Origin: Rhododendron vialii
Lineage: Eukaryota; Streptophyta; Magnoliopsida; Ericales; Ericaceae
Length of the DNA stretch: 64,000 nucleotides
Assembly (NCBI RefSeq): GCF_030253575.1
Contig: NC_080560.1
Location: 41,339,001 to 41,403,000, forward strand
Direction of reading: 5' to 3'
The notes under the pieces were generated by a model. That model was given only the letters and a program-made list of their open reading frames with translations. It searched no databases and was not told where the DNA came from. How positions within the stretch are numbered: position 1 is the first letter of the stretch; each line of letters opens with the position of its first letter. This document shows, in pieces, positions 50,812 to 63,950 of this stretch. A program made the translations under genes and the position numbers.

Positions 50812-51075
50812 CACTCACCCTCAAAACCCTGCTGAGGTTTTACTAGAACCTACAATCCATGTCAAAACCAACTCCTAAGATTTAACACTCTCAAAACCCA
50901 CAAAAATTAAACATAATTACACAATGTTAGCTAATCTAGAAACCACAAACCCCATTTGCATACGTTGAATTTCGTAATTATTTCCTCATAGAAATACAGA
51001 TGCATAAACTTTAAACTTTTTTTGATAACTCCATTGTTCGGGCCAGCTTACTCATACCTCGACTAATTTGGGACT

Positions 51076-51366
51076 AGGACTGCAAACAAAACGAGCTTAT
51101 CGCAAGCAGCTGGAGGGCTCGTTTACAGAGGCTCATTTAGTAAACAAGCCGAGCTCGAGCTCGAGTTTTGGGCTCGTTTAGTAAAAAAGTCGAACTTAAC
51201 ACTCCAAAAGTCGGCTCGGCTTGGAAAAAAGTGGGCTTGGCTCGTTTATAGAGGCTCATTTAGTAAATGAATCGGGCTTGGCCGTCAGCTGGTTAAGGGC
51301 TCGACTCATTTACAGCTGAGCCGAGCTTGAACACAACAAAGCTCGGCCCGGCTCGTTTGCAGCCCT
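51076..51366. mobile_element. GAGCCGAGCTCG fold-back element, copy A
   Basis: Ends AGGACTGCAAACAAAACGAG and GCTCGTTTGCAGCCCT are inverted. It interrupts another dispersed repeat whose left part (CGGGCCAGCTTACTCATACC) and right part (CACCGTCACTAGTGGGGCTC) lie on each side, with CTAG at both edges. It lies within the leader intron. Confidence 0.65.
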
Positions 51367-51788
51367 ATCTAGTACCATTCCCACCGTCACTAGTGGGGCT
51401 CAATTAAAGCCGGGGCAAGATGCATACATAAATTGACAAACACCGATAGATAAATACGTTTCGTTAAAACATTAGGGAAGTTGTAACGGCTCGTTAACAG
51501 CAAAAGTTGGAACGTAATGAGGAATGAAATCGATAATTCGAGAACGAAACAAAAACTGAAATACCTCCACTAATTTTAGGGTTTCACCGAGATAACGGCG
51601 AAATGGTGTGCAATTCAACTTGACAACAAACAAACATTCCGAAATTCCATAACTATACAGAACAAACTATACTATTTCATTCTCCTATATTTATTTAACG
51701 TATGTGTATGAAGAAAGCGACGTACCTGAGTAGAGAAAATGAGAAGGGAAGGGAAAGAGCCGCCATTAACGAATCGAAAGAGTCAAAA

Positions 51789-51834
<46 letters not shown>
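51789..51834. repeat. (GT)n(GA)n compound microsatellite
   Basis: GT units followed by GA units in the presumed leader exon of carrier copy A. The unit B tract at 59905-59958 has more GA units. Confidence 0.9.
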
Positions 51835-51835
<1 letters not shown>

Positions 51836-52925
51836 GCGTAAACGGGTGTAGTTGCCGCCTACAGTATCAGCAGCGGCAAGTTGGAACATTTTAGAGAGAG
51901 AGAGAAGACGCAAAAGATCTGGTGGTGTCTTGAAAATTGAATAGACAATCCGCTATTTGACTACCACAAATGTCAATATCTCACTTCAATTCTTGAAAAG
52001 ATACATTTTCTTTTTTTTCCATATATATAACCGGAGGTCGGTGAGTTTGCGCGCATGTCAACTAATTTCGGGACTTTAAAGTTAATAATCGGAAAAAATC
52101 CTTTAGCGGTCTCAAGATTTATAATGTCTAGGCTCCGTGACACATACGACCTTATTGAGGACAAAAATTTATTTGTTTTCTCATACTCACTTGGTTAAAT
52201 TTGAGGTTACGTTATAAAGTTTTTTTTTTTTTTTTGTCTAAGATATATCAACGGGGTAGCGGGGTGTTAGTTAACGGAGGGTTCAAAAGTTATTCATATC
52301 CTTGCCCCAAATATGCTTCCCGTAAAACTCGAACTCAAGTCTCTATAAAGGTTATGAAGTTACTTGGTTTTGTATACGTATTTGTAAACCTTTATTTTTG
52401 TGTGAAGCCACACTGTATGGTAGGATTATAGCCCTGGATATTGGCCCAGTTGTGTGTGAAGTAGTAGTTTCAATGCTTGAAAATGAAAAAAAGTTAAAAC
52501 TCTTTTTTGGAGAGTTGGGTTAGAGTTAGGCGTGTGAAGTTGCCGCATCAATGCTTGCAAAAGAAAAGAAGTCAATATCCTTTTTGGCGAGTTGGGTTGG
52601 AGTTGGACCAGTGAGGGAGCTAATACTCTTTTTGGCAAGTTGGGTTGGAGCTAGGCAAGAAGCAAAGTTTTAGATTGGAGGGGACCCGAATTTGGCGTAT
52701 CAAAATTTGAATCACCAATATTGTTTTATTCCTTGCTCAGATAAAAAAGTTAAATTTAACCAGCAATATCTTATACTCTCTGTATTATTTATTCAAATAA
52801 CTAAACATGAACATATTAACAAAGAATGGTCATCCTTCAAAATAGTCGTCAGACGCTACATCAACCAATTGCATTTTGATGAAGCTGGGAGGTAGCGTAG
52901 CAGAAAGTATTATTAACATCGAGAG

Positions 52926-52960
<35 letters not shown>

Positions 52961-53254
52961 CATAATATTAACCATTATATGAAACAAATTCAGAAAGAGT
53001 TGCATTTGGCAGTGTCTTTGACCCCTAATTTTCATCTCCAACTATTTGCTACTGCTACAAAATTTATATAACTTTGGTCTATAAAAAATGACTAAAAAAA
53101 CTACTGTAGTATAAGTACCCCTTTCTCTCTCTGAGGCTCCTAACATACAAGGGTTAAAAGAATGTAAATGAATCCAAAAGGATCAACCAAGAAGAAAAAG
53201 AAAAAGAACAAGATCAAATGTGCCAAAAAATAGAGGATCATATAAGCTTCAACT

Positions 53255-54679
53255 TCAAGTCAAGATGGACTCCAACCAATCTGATGTATACTCATAAGCA
53301 ACAAACGTAACAGCACCAGCAGGTGCCGCTTTGACGATAGACGGGACAATGCCCTTGTAGAGGCCAGCCCAACCCTCATTTTGCAAAATCCGACAAAGCG
53401 CATCGTACATGTTCTTATACGCGCGATGCTCCACTCGAGCTCCGTACCTTGGGTGCCTCGCTAGCCCTTCTACCTGGGACAGAAAACATACCACATCTCA
53501 GCCGCCATAATGACAAACTCAGCACCAAGAAACACAAACCTGACATTGCAAATCAAAAAGTCTGGCTAAGCAAGTTTACAAGAATGCATGAGCATCTTGA
53601 TAAAATAAGATGGATGAAATTGTGTTCAAATGTACAATAGAAAGATGATAAAACTCTTCAAAATGCCTATCAACACAAAACTAGGAAAATCAAAATATGA
53701 GCTCTCTTGTGATAGGTAATCTTAAGTACTTTGTGCAGAAGAGCAACAATGGAGTAGGCAATAAGTAGCCAACCTAATTTGCATATGCGTTACCCCATTC
53801 GCAAACTTAACCAATACTCCATCAAATAGTCTCAGGATCGACAGTGAAGTGTTTGAAAGCTAGAAGAATACAGATGATAAGGACTACTAATATGCACAGA
53901 AAAATACTCCCTCCGTCCCAAACATTTTGGGACGAAGGGAGTACAGATAATAAATCTGTTCGAGGAACCATGGTCGCGAGCGATGGACAAAGTATTCAGC
54001 AGAAAGCCAGAAACACTCACTATTGTATACTGTACGATTTAAGACCTATTGCCATATTGGGGTACGTAGGCACCGGTAACAAAAACTCCAATGGAATGAA
54101 ACAAGGTCTGGTAAAAATGGTAAAATGCAAATGAATCATAGTTCTAGGATAACTTAACAAATGAATCACCGAATGGGTCTCAGAGAACTGAAGCCAGATA
54201 ACATAACGCTGATGCACCAACTTTTGCACGTTCTGACAAGAACACAGGAAGTAGAAATTGAAACAGAATGAATAAAGTTTATGTTCTTTCTGAAAATAAC
54301 TTGTATCAAACGTGCATGTTAAACCCTTCTGATGCTTAAATCAAAGATAAATAGGAATCTAGAAACTGTACATTCGTAATGACATTCTGATGGGCAGGCA
54401 AAACATAGCTTGAAAATTCAGGTCCATACCTGAAACCTCTTCTTGACCACATCAAGAGGATGACAGACAGCTTTAGCACAAGTGCCAGCTGCCAACCCAC
54501 AAATGAAAAGCTGGAAGCTTGGAAGGGATTCATCAGCCACACTTCCACCAGATCTGAAACGATTCCAGTCCTACAAGGAACAGAGTAAAATGTAATAGGC
54601 CTTACAAAGAGAGACCACCATAATCATCATTTGACAGATGCATAGACAAGCATCCATCCACATATAACCTAGAAGAAAA

Positions 54680-54715
<36 letters not shown>

Positions 54716-57700
54716 ACACAAAACGTATTATATAACAATAGACAGGGTTACATATCCTGAGGTCAGTGGTACCTTTAGGTGAGTTTGGGGTGTTTTAAAA
54801 TGCATTGCTATACAGAAAACATGGCTCAAAGTTTCCATATCCCAACCCAAAATAACAAAAATCATACACATCCTATAAGTCAAAAGTAGCAAACCACATA
54901 GAATGATTTATAAAGAGGAGTAAAAGCTTACCATCGCCCAGCGCTTGAATGTATCATAGGTCCCAAACTGCAGGCCAGCATAGGGAATAATCTCAACCAA
55001 TGTCGGTGATAACCCAGCATAAAGGCCACGGAAACCGCGAGTTTTAATGATATCAACCAACGCAGATCTCATGTTTGGATACACCTGAACGTAGACACAA
55101 ATATTAGTCATTTCTGTTACTATTAAATTTTCTGAAACTATTTTGCAGGCCTTGGAGCCTTGATTGACACCTAATATAGGATAGTTGTCCCCTTGTTTAA
55201 TAACCTATCAGGTATCTTTTTGGATAAATCTCCATAGAGGCATGAGGGATACCAGATTTCCCACTTCTTATATAACTTGGGATTACTTCTCGTGTTAAAA
55301 CCAATTTAGTTTTCCAAATGAGAATGATGCATAATGCAATACTCTCTTTTGACAAAGTATGAAGCAAGAGGCAATATGCTAAGCTTAACTAACCTTATCA
55401 TAATTCACTCAATAGTCAATACTTTAACTTCCTTATCAAGAGTAGGAATAGGAGTTGTATGTTAACGCCTATGAGCAGGATCCCCCCACATGCTTATATT
55501 AAAAATTGATAACTCAATTGCAGTTCTGGTAGTTTAATTTTTCTCTTTCACAAATTATATTTCAAATTCACAATTTCAGGTGATGATTTAAGCGCCTAAA
55601 GGATTCTGCAAGTATTAAAGCTGAAGACAAATGTAATATTCACATTTGTAAACAACATATGTGACAACAAAGATCACACCACCTACCATAAATAATGCAC
55701 CGCCCACTATTAGTTCTCTTGCTTCCAATTTTTTTATTTCAAGATAACAGCTGAGAAGTCCGGAACAAATTTCCACTACAGTAGAACCCGTGAAAAAGCA
55801 ACATTTTTTACCAAATTTTGCTAAAACAATGTACAAGACCACCTAAATTGTGTGTAGACTCATCTCAAGTTTTTCTGGTAGGGTTGAAATTGGGTTTATT
55901 GACTTAAAACAGAAACATTGTTCTGAAAACTTATACACCGGAAAACCTAAGAAGCCATTAATATCTTTACTAGCAGCTAAGGAAGGAATTAAAAGCATAT
56001 AATCTTCAGAATGTTATTTTCTCTACAAAAAATACTAAAACTCACAAGGGTACAGAGGTAAATAATATATTATGATTATTACTGATATCTTCAAAATACG
56101 GATTTCCTTTCGGAGCACCAACATAATGATGTCATTGAATGTACCTTTGACATACCTTTGGCTCACCCTGTGAAGCTAAAATAGTACGTAGCAGATCAAA
56201 TGGATAAGAACCAACAGTAGCTGCACATCCTGCTAATGCCCCACTTAAATAGGAAAGATAAGGACTTAAATGAATGTGATCCTCTGCATCAAAGCAAAAC
56301 AGAAACCAGGAATGGCATTTAAGAGACCACTACTAGAAAAATTAGACTAGTAATAAGAAACTAATTTTTGCTAAGAAAATTTTGGCAGTTAATACTGCGC
56401 AGTCAAACAGCTTACATCACAGTCTATATCAATCAGTCCCATAAACAAACACAGACAATCTCCATCACCCTGCTTCCATGGTAAATTGAAAATATGATGC
56501 CTAGAATCTCATTAGGCATTAATACGGAAAATTCATCAAGCGATTAGTTGGTCCTACTGACCAGCACATACCAATATACTTAGAACGCAACCATGAAAAA
56601 TAAGAATAATTCCTTAAGCAACTAAAAGCTACATTCAAGCCATAATCAGAAGATTAACATCAAACATGGGCAATCACACTTAGCTGGATACAACAAGGTT
56701 AGCTTACGAGAACAGAAGCTGACGGAAACGTATAGAGAATTGTATGTGGTAACATCTAATCATGCAAAAAAAAATGCCAAAAGAGTGATATAGTCATATC
56801 TCTAAAGATATTGATGGAGTAGCTAAGTTATTGAAAACAAACCTGTCCTGGAAGAACCAGCTGCAAATGTCTTGATTTTGTGCAACACAGTAAACTGTAT
56901 GGCAGTGTAGGGCATAACCATGAGGAGTGCTGGGACATTACCACGCCAAAAACCCTGTAATGAGCCATCAATTAGAGTAAAATTGCTGCTTATTGGACAT
57001 AATCAAAATAAAATACCGATTTTCTCATAGTAGACAGCCCAGCCAAACTATAAGTGAACAGAGGTCACCAAAGAGTTGCTACATCTTACTTAGCATACTA
57101 TGTTGGCTACAACAAGTAATAAAACCCAATGGGAGTCATGGGACATCTCCTCATGTTAAAGATCCCAAAAGGGAAGAACAAAAAAAACAAGAAGTTTTCA
57201 AAAGGAGCATACACTAAAAAGTTTAGTCTTGTCACAAGAGCCTTATTGCTCTACATTTGTATCCAGTCATTTATATCCAGTGAGGAAAGTCCCAGTTCAT
57301 TTATTAAATCTGATTGCCCAATGATATGGTACCTCTATGGTTGTAAGCTGAATAATGAGAAATTCATTATGAATATCGTTCGTCAAGCAATTGGTGGAGG
57401 AAAATCAACTAACCTAAAAGTAGCATCATACAACTATATGTAATGGCAACATAAAACAATAGTTCCAAATCTAGAAATGAAGATATAATTACCCGCAATC
57501 CTTCCTCTCTAAAGATGTCCTTAGTTGCTTGTAACATCCCAGTATATTTGGATTGTCTATACGCATCCTTATGAAGCAAAGCCCAGGAAGTAGTTGGTTC
57601 TATTTGAACCTGCAATAGATCCCAAACAAGGATTTTCTAGTCCAGCATATAAGTTTCAGATGTGGATATGCATTTCCATGTACTTCTAATGCACATGCAT

Positions 57701-58932
57701 ACAATTATACAAACCCACATAGGCGCTTGCACTTGCATGTGCACCAAAGGGAAGAGAGAGATGATGATGAACATGAACATGAACATGGAGTTTAGGAATG
57801 TCAATTGTTCTTTCTTTAAAAAGAACTTGACAAATTTTCAATTAATTTGAGATCAGTAACACATTTTATCTATGATTAGCAAAATACTATCATTCAATCA
57901 AATGAATAGAGTTGAAACATGATAATTTTTGCCCAATGTCGAAGATAAAAATAATTTGAAATTCATTTACTCCCCACTTTTTGGGCACATCATCTCATTG
58001 ATTCTATAGATGGTGGCAATGCCCAATGCATTTGGTTGTAGAAAAACAACATAGCTGCACAACTACACATTAAACAAGGAAAGTAGATATATCACCATAA
58101 CTGAATTTGGAAAGCAATGCCTCTTAAAATTAAACATCTATGTGTAGGAGGACCAAAAAACCATTTCGGATCATTTTCTATTCTTGCACTGCCCCTTGGC
58201 TTCATTCCTATGGCGTTGGTTGTCCTGATTTATGATATTTGTTGGGCAGCATTGGCTACTTGTGCACAATTGCTCTTGATTGAGTTTAGGGTTATTAGTT
58301 ATGACGCGAAAGTGAGAGCATTATGAGACCTTGTAACACTCACTTTCTTGTCTTGTTAGGTTGGAGCGGAACGCATGACAGGTTCGATTGAGGACTTATG
58401 GAATAGAGTTCGCCATTTGTCATCTTTTGGCTTCCGTTTCTCCTCCATTTAACAGAATTCCACTTCATTTGTCTCTAGAGATTTGAAAACAATGTATGAT
58501 CAAATTTCTAGTTTGAGACTTCATCTAGCTTCCCTCTTTTGACTTTTTCCCCATCTAGTGGACTTCTTGTCCTCTCCTTTGTTTTACCAAGTTCAAAAAA
58601 AAAATCTTCTGATGGTTTACCAACTTCAATTTCTGTAAGTTAGCTACATTCCTTTATCAACAAATTAGATATCACAGTGCAATTCTAGTTGATTTCCACA
58701 GAACGCATAACAAATCTATGCAAATGGAGAATGTGTAGTTAAAGCCGATTCCATAATTAAGTTAAAGTCAATAAAGACATTGAGATTCTCTCCTAAATTG
58801 CATTTGAAAAAGTACCTGGAATCGAATCTTAATAACGTCCAGCGGAGACGTTACTGTACGCGATATTCCACCAGAGATTGCCCCCGCCGTAGTATCTATC
58901 AATGCCCGTTTCAGATGCCCCGGCTCTTCCAT
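53255..58932 (-). CDS. Mitochondrial thiamine diphosphate carrier, copy B
   Basis: Same gene structure as copy A, with coding exons 58816-58932, 57493-57609, 56843-56954, 56156-56283, 54932-55084, 54430-54570 and 53255-53473, giving 328 residues. All seven exon lengths equal those of copy A. It keeps the residues I recall from Arabidopsis TPC1/TPC2: [33 protein letters not shown] and [12 protein letters not shown]. Its only apparent private change is Tyr for Phe in VAYEYTSDW. The three PxDxxxK/R-type signatures are intact. It is the more conservative copy and the likelier keeper of the ancestral transport function. About 2 kb of upstream sequence matches copy A, so both probably began with the same promoter. 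Confidence 0.93.
53907..53941. mobile_element. 35-bp Stowaway remnant, copy B
   Basis: Same sequence and TA flanks as 45756-45790, so the remnant predates the tandem duplication. Confidence 0.65.
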
Positions 58933-59904
58933 CACTCACCCTCAAAACCCAGCTGAGGTTTTACTAGAACCTACAATCCATGTCAAAATCAACTCCTAAG
59001 ATTTAACACTCTCAAAACCCACAAAAATTAAACATAATTACACTATGTTAGCTAATCTAGAAACCACAAACCCCATTGGCATACGTTGAATTTCGTAATT
59101 ATTTCCTCAGAAATACAGATGCATAAACTTTAAACCTTTTTTGATAACTCCATTGTTCGGGCCAGCTTACGCATATCTCGACTAATTTGGGACTAGGACT
59201 GCAAACAAAACGAGCTTATCGCAAGCAGCTGGAGGGCTCGTTTACAGAGGCTCATTTAGTAAACAAGCCGAGCTTGAGCTCGAGTTTTGAGCTCGTTTAG
59301 TAAAAGAGTCGAGATTAACAATCCAAAAGTCGGCTCGGCTTGGAAAAAAGTGGGCTTGGCTCGTTTATAGAGGCTCATTTAGTAAATGAATCGGGCTCGG
59401 CTGCCAGCTGGCTAAGGGCTCGACTCGTTTACAGCTGAGCCGAGCTTGAACACAACAAAGCTCGGCCCGGCTCGTTTGCAGCCCTAGTACCATTCCCACC
59501 GTCCACTAGTGGGGCTCAATTAAAGCCGGGGCAAGATGCATACATAAATTGACAAACACCGATAGATAAACACGTTTCGTTAAAACATTAGGGAAATTGT
59601 AACGGCTCGTTAACAGCAAAAGTTGGAACGTAATGAGGAATGAAATCGATAATTCGAGAACGAAACAAAAACTGAAATACCTCCACTAATTTTAGGGTTT
59701 CACCGAGATAACGGCGAAATGGTGTGCAATTCAACTTGACAACAAACAAACATTCCGAAATTCCATAACTATACAGAACAAACTATACTATTTCATTCTC
59801 CTATATTTATTTAACGTATGTGTATGAAGAAAGCGACGTACCTGAGTAGAGAAAATGAGAAGGGAAGGGAAAGAGCCGCCATTAACGAATCGAAAGAGTC
59901 AAAA

Positions 59905-59962
<58 letters not shown>

Positions 59963-60020
59963 TAAACGGGTGTAGTTGCCGCCTACAGTATCAGCAGCGG
60001 CAAGTTGGAACTTTTTTTAG
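58933..60020 (-). other. 5' untranslated region and leader intron, copy B
   Basis: A probable acceptor (TTGTAG|GTTC, exon from 58970) and donor (CTACTCAG|GTACGT, exon ending at 59842) match those of copy A. A GT/GA compound microsatellite at 59905-59958 lies in the presumed first exon. Confidence 0.5.
59195..59485. mobile_element. GAGCCGAGCTCG fold-back element, copy B
   Basis: Counterpart of 51076-51366 with a few substitutions. The right edge reads GCCCTAGTACC, four bases shorter than in copy A. Confidence 0.65.
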
Positions 60021-61337
60021 AGAGATAGAGAAGACGCAAAAGATCTGGTGGTGTCTTGAAAATTGAATAGACAATCCGTTATTTGACTGACGACAAATGT
60101 CAATATCTCACTTCAATTCTTGAAAAGTTACTTTTTCTTTTTTTCCATATATATAACCGGGGAGTTCGGTGAGTTTGCGTACATCTCGACTAATTTCCCC
60201 ACTTTAAAGTTAATAATCGGAAAAAATCCTTCGGCGGTCTCAAGATTTAGAATGTTTAGGCTCCGTGATCTATGCGACCTTATAGAGGACAAAAAAAAAT
60301 TTTGTTTTCTTATACTCACTTGGTTAAATTTGAGGTCATGTTATAAAGTTTTTTTTTTTTTTTTTGTCTAAGATATATCAACGGGGTAACGGGATGTTAG
60401 TTAACGGAGGGTTCAAAAGTTATTCATATTCTTGCCCCAAACATGCTCCCCATAAAACTCGAACTCAAGTCACCATAAAAATTATGAAGTTAGTTAGTTC
60501 TGTATTCGTATTTGTAAACCTTTATTTTTGTGTGAAGCCACACTATATGGTAGGATTATAGCCTTAGATATTGGCCCAGTTGTGTGTCAAGTAGTAGTTT
60601 CAATGCTTGAAAATGAAAAAAAGTTAAAACTCTTTTTTGGCGAGTTGGGTTGGAGATAGGCGTGTGAAGTTGTCGCATCAATGCTTGCAAAAGAAAAGAA
60701 GTCAATACCCTTTTTGGCGAGTTGGGTTGGAGTTGGACGAGTGAGGGAGCTAATACTCTTTTTGGCAAGTTGGGTTGGAGCTAGGCACGGAGCTAAGTTT
60801 TAGATTGGAGGGGATCCGAGTTCGGCGTATCAAAGTTTGAATCGTCAATATTGTTTTATTCCTTGCTCAGATAAAAAAGTTAAATTTAACCAGCAATATC
60901 TTATACTCTTTGTATTATTTATTCAAAAAACTAAACATGAACAGATTAACAAAGAATTGTCATCCTTCAAAATAGTCGTCGGACGCTACATCATGCACGA
61001 TTTATTTAAGGAACACTTTGTAGTTTTTTGTTGGATAAGGAAAAGCTGAGGTCACATGTTTGAGTCACAAATACTAGAAATCTACCACATTTACAAGTCA
61101 AACTAAAAAATAAAATTTTAAAAAAACACCTGCCTGACAAGTACTAACAATCAATGGGTAAAGAATTAACGGGTAAATAAACAAGATATAGCCCAGGTTA
61201 TTAACGAGTTTTCCCTTTAACAAATGACAAACCAACTTCCTACTTAGATTGTCTTTTCTAAGGAGAGTTGGTATTCCTTTCCTCGTATCATGAACAGCTC
61301 GGATGTGCATAGCAAATGATCGTGATTTGCTAGGAAA

Positions 61338-62445
61338 GGGTTCAAAGCCAGAGGTTTACATAGACAACATGAAACGCTATCGGGCACCACTGAGAGGAGT
61401 TGAACTCTTTTCGTTGATGGCGTTGGACATGACAGGAAGAGAATTTATGATCCAGTCAAGGGAAAATTTTACCACCAATGCAGGTATTTCTTTATTTTTC
61501 ATAGAAGTCATTGAGAAAATCAAAACTGTATATACCCTGCTTAAATAGAGTTACACATTCACCTTGAATGGCTTTGCTTAAATACGTAGACACTGTCACT
61601 GTTGAATCATATGCTACCTACCTTTATATGAATCATATGGCATGCTACATACCTTAATATGATTTTGCTTTTTTGCAGGCAGAAAGCCCTTGGTCACTGC
61701 ACACACTGCAGCAAATGTGGCATGGTCCAAGGACAGTTTTTTGGAGATTGCTTGTATATGAGTTACTTTGTGATAGAGCAACCTTGATCTCCCGAATGTT
61801 ATAAAGTCTCTAGTTATTGGTTTGTATCCTCATAGTTTCTATTGAGCTTATCCATTTAGTAGATGGTTTCAATTTTGGGGAAATGCCTTTTCTGGTCAAC
61901 GGAGGCAAGCGATGTCACACAAACGTTGAGCGATACCCACATGCCTAATCAACACTAAATGCTTTATTATACTTTTAAACAAGCAAACAACAAATGTATT
62001 TTGCTCTAAGTCGTGCTTCATTTGAAGTGTATTGTAGGCTTTCAATGCCACTGCTAGGGAAGGGGTGGGAGTGGGCAGTAATCTAGCTTCTAACTGCTGA
62101 AATATTCCTCCAGGATGTATTGTTTTGAGGAGATAGGGGGAACATGTTCTTGAAGCAAATCAGAATCCGGACTGGATTTGCCTCGTCTGTCGTGGAATTT
62201 GCATATGCAGTTCGCGCAGGCAAGCAAAAGCATGGCCTCCCATGCACCGGGCTTCTTTATAGGAAAGTAATTTCAGTAACCATTCACAATATGACGTATA
62301 GATTTCTCTTGGTACAATTGGAGCTAAGTTCAAACTGTCCACTTTCCAGATTTCTAAGCTGGGCTTCAAGTCAGTCGCACATTATCTCATCCAAACCCAA
62401 CGATCACAGCCTGATTTCTACAAAAAAAATCCTGGGAGCTTTTAA
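61338..62445 (+). pseudogene. CDCA7-like zinc-finger pseudogene
   Basis: Remnant of a CDCA7-type protein, nuclear factors with a cysteine-rich C-terminal zinc-finger domain. Pieces in order are GSKPEVYID (61338), TLFVDGVGHDRKRIYDPVKG ending at donor CAG|GTATTT (61483), QKALGHCTHCSKCGMVQGQ and FFGDCLYM (from 61679), GEHVLEANQNPDWICLVC then RGICIC (about 62137), LYRK up to donor AAA|GTAATT (62266), and ISKLGFKSVAHYLIQTQRSQ (from 62350, stop at 62443). Damage includes a frame change after KPEVYID, TGA before TLFVDG where Trp is expected, FYHQC for TCHQC, QFFGD for QFCGD, TAG just before GEHVLE, CSSR where the family has CSxC, and four extra bases (ATGC) after WPP. Introns are kept, so it came from DNA duplication and not from retroposition. 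Confidence 0.85.
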
Positions 62446-63813
62446 ATAATGAATACTCCATTGACTTACCTTGATTGAGAGACCTTGGTGCAGAGATCTT
62501 CTCTGGCTTTGGAATCGGGATAATAACTCCCCTTACCGGGGTGGTTGTTCCCACTTCTTAAGGGTCCACTTGAATATTGTGATTCATACAAACCACGAGG
62601 TTACAGGAATTATCGGTTATGCGGTGTCGGGAAATTTGTGCAAATTATGCGAAAGTTTGAATAAACAGGTGTTTACATATGCCAATCGCTTTAACAATGA
62701 GTGTGATCTTGATTTATTCCTTACTGCCATGGATTGTCCCAAAACCAGAGCTGCATTCAACCAATCTACATGCATCTTCGACCACCCCACTCATAAACAC
62801 TCACTTGTCATCAACAATGATATTCATCTGGATAAAAATCCAATAAAGAGTTGCAAATACATTATCGAAAAAAACAAACAAAAACATATGGGTGACTAGG
62901 AGCACGAGAGTCTGTGCATGCACAGAGCATAGCTCTAGTCATTTAACAAAAGTATTTGATTGCATTGTCATCCAAGTCCCCCAAAGAACTATTCTAAATC
63001 CTGACGAGCCTTGTAAGACTTTTAGCTATAAAGGCTATTCAAAATATGGCCCATCAATGGAATGGGCCAAATATGGTCTATGAGTTAGGCCCATAAAAAC
63101 TATTTCTAGTTCTAGACCTCTTTTATCCTTCAGTATCATCTGAAATTGCACGACAATCGAACGACAGCATTTCCTTCAGCTTTTGATTGGAGGGAGAGAA
63201 GGCCTTATTACCAATATTAAGGATCAAGGAGATGCACGTAAGAAAAAGATTGCATACAACTTCCTTCACCGAATCCCTTGCCCCAGGAATTTTGACCTTC
63301 CAATGCTTAGTCCATCTTCTTCAGCACCCCATCCAAGCAACACAATCTCATGGTCTGTATAGTTGGAAGCGAAATTGTTCTAGTAAATTCCACTATTGTA
63401 ATTGTCACACTCTTATATGACAGCCATAGAAATCGTTACGGGACGATTTGAGCATAAAGGTTGTAGTCTTGTTTTGATCGGTAAGGTCATGTGGCCATCA
63501 ATAGTAATGATTCTTTCTAGAGCTCTGTTCAAATCAAGGGGAAATGAAATGTATTAGGGTTAGACCCTAAATAGGTAAATAAACAAATCTAAATGAAGAG
63601 GTAGAGAAATTACCCTTTCATGATGCCTCTATGGGCCTTCCAAAGGTAATCTGACTCTAGTGAAATCCCGTGTTTTTCAATCTACTCCAAGCATTAGAAA
63701 GAATCGCCCCCCTTCCCCTAGTGTATATGAGTTATATAACCATCAACATCGTCATCTTCGTCTATGGCTCTAGCATCCCACAGTTCTTGCGGGACAAAAG
63801 GAGCACTTCGTTG
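62446..63813. other. Region after the pseudogene
   Basis: A 142-codon frame at 62471-62899 is open but has no recognisable domain and a composition like its flanks. No splice-linked continuation of the CDCA7-like relic was found. Nothing else is supported. Confidence 0.4.
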
Positions 63814-63820
63814 GTGTGTT

Positions 63821-63950
63821 GATTTGATAAGCGTATTCAACTATAGTGGTTGCCACTTGAGCATAACAAATAATGGTGCAAATTTGATTCTCAGTCACTT
63901 GTTGTTATGGTTAAGTGGCAACCAATACCGTTGAATACGCTTATCAAATC
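63821..63950. repeat. Long imperfect hairpin
   Basis: GATTTGATAAGCGTATTCAA...GGTTGCCACTT...CATAACAA on the left pairs with its inverse on the right over about 49 bp with some six mismatches. The loop is about 32 bp. It may be a MITE or a hairpin RNA precursor. Confidence 0.6.

Larger units (their letters stand above)
50812..51910 (-). other. 5' untranslated region and leader intron, copy A
   Basis: Upstream of the ATG, the minus strand has a probable acceptor TTGTAG|GTTC at 50850. A donor CTACTCAG|GTACGT at 51725 suggests an intron of ~876 bp in the leader. The first exon would include a GA/GT microsatellite (CT/CA on the minus strand) at about 51789-51834. The transcription start is not identified. 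Confidence 0.5.
44707..52859. repeat. Tandem duplication, unit A (8153 bp)
   Basis: Homologous over its whole length to 52860-60989 in direct orientation. It starts and ends at the tetranucleotide ATCA and contains one complete carrier gene with about 2 kb of upstream DNA. Differences are mostly scattered substitutions, microsatellite length changes and small indels, such as 21 bp present only in A near 46589. Confidence 0.95.
52860..60989. repeat. Tandem duplication, unit B (8130 bp)
   Basis: Direct repeat of 44707-52859. It begins at the A-to-B junction (ATCA at 52860) and ends before ATCA at 60990, after which the sequence is unique. The short length difference comes from microsatellites and small indels. 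Confidence 0.95.

Noticed and set aside
61303..61548. 81-codon open frame (KPEVYIDNMKRYRAPLRG...)
   Set aside because: Only its first part is in the true frame of the CDCA7-like exon. The rest is out of frame, while TLFVDG...RIYDPVKG is read in another frame.
62471..62899. 142-codon open frame after the CDCA7-like relic
   Set aside because: No domain, no splice link and no codon pattern distinguishing it from the flanks. Length alone is not enough.
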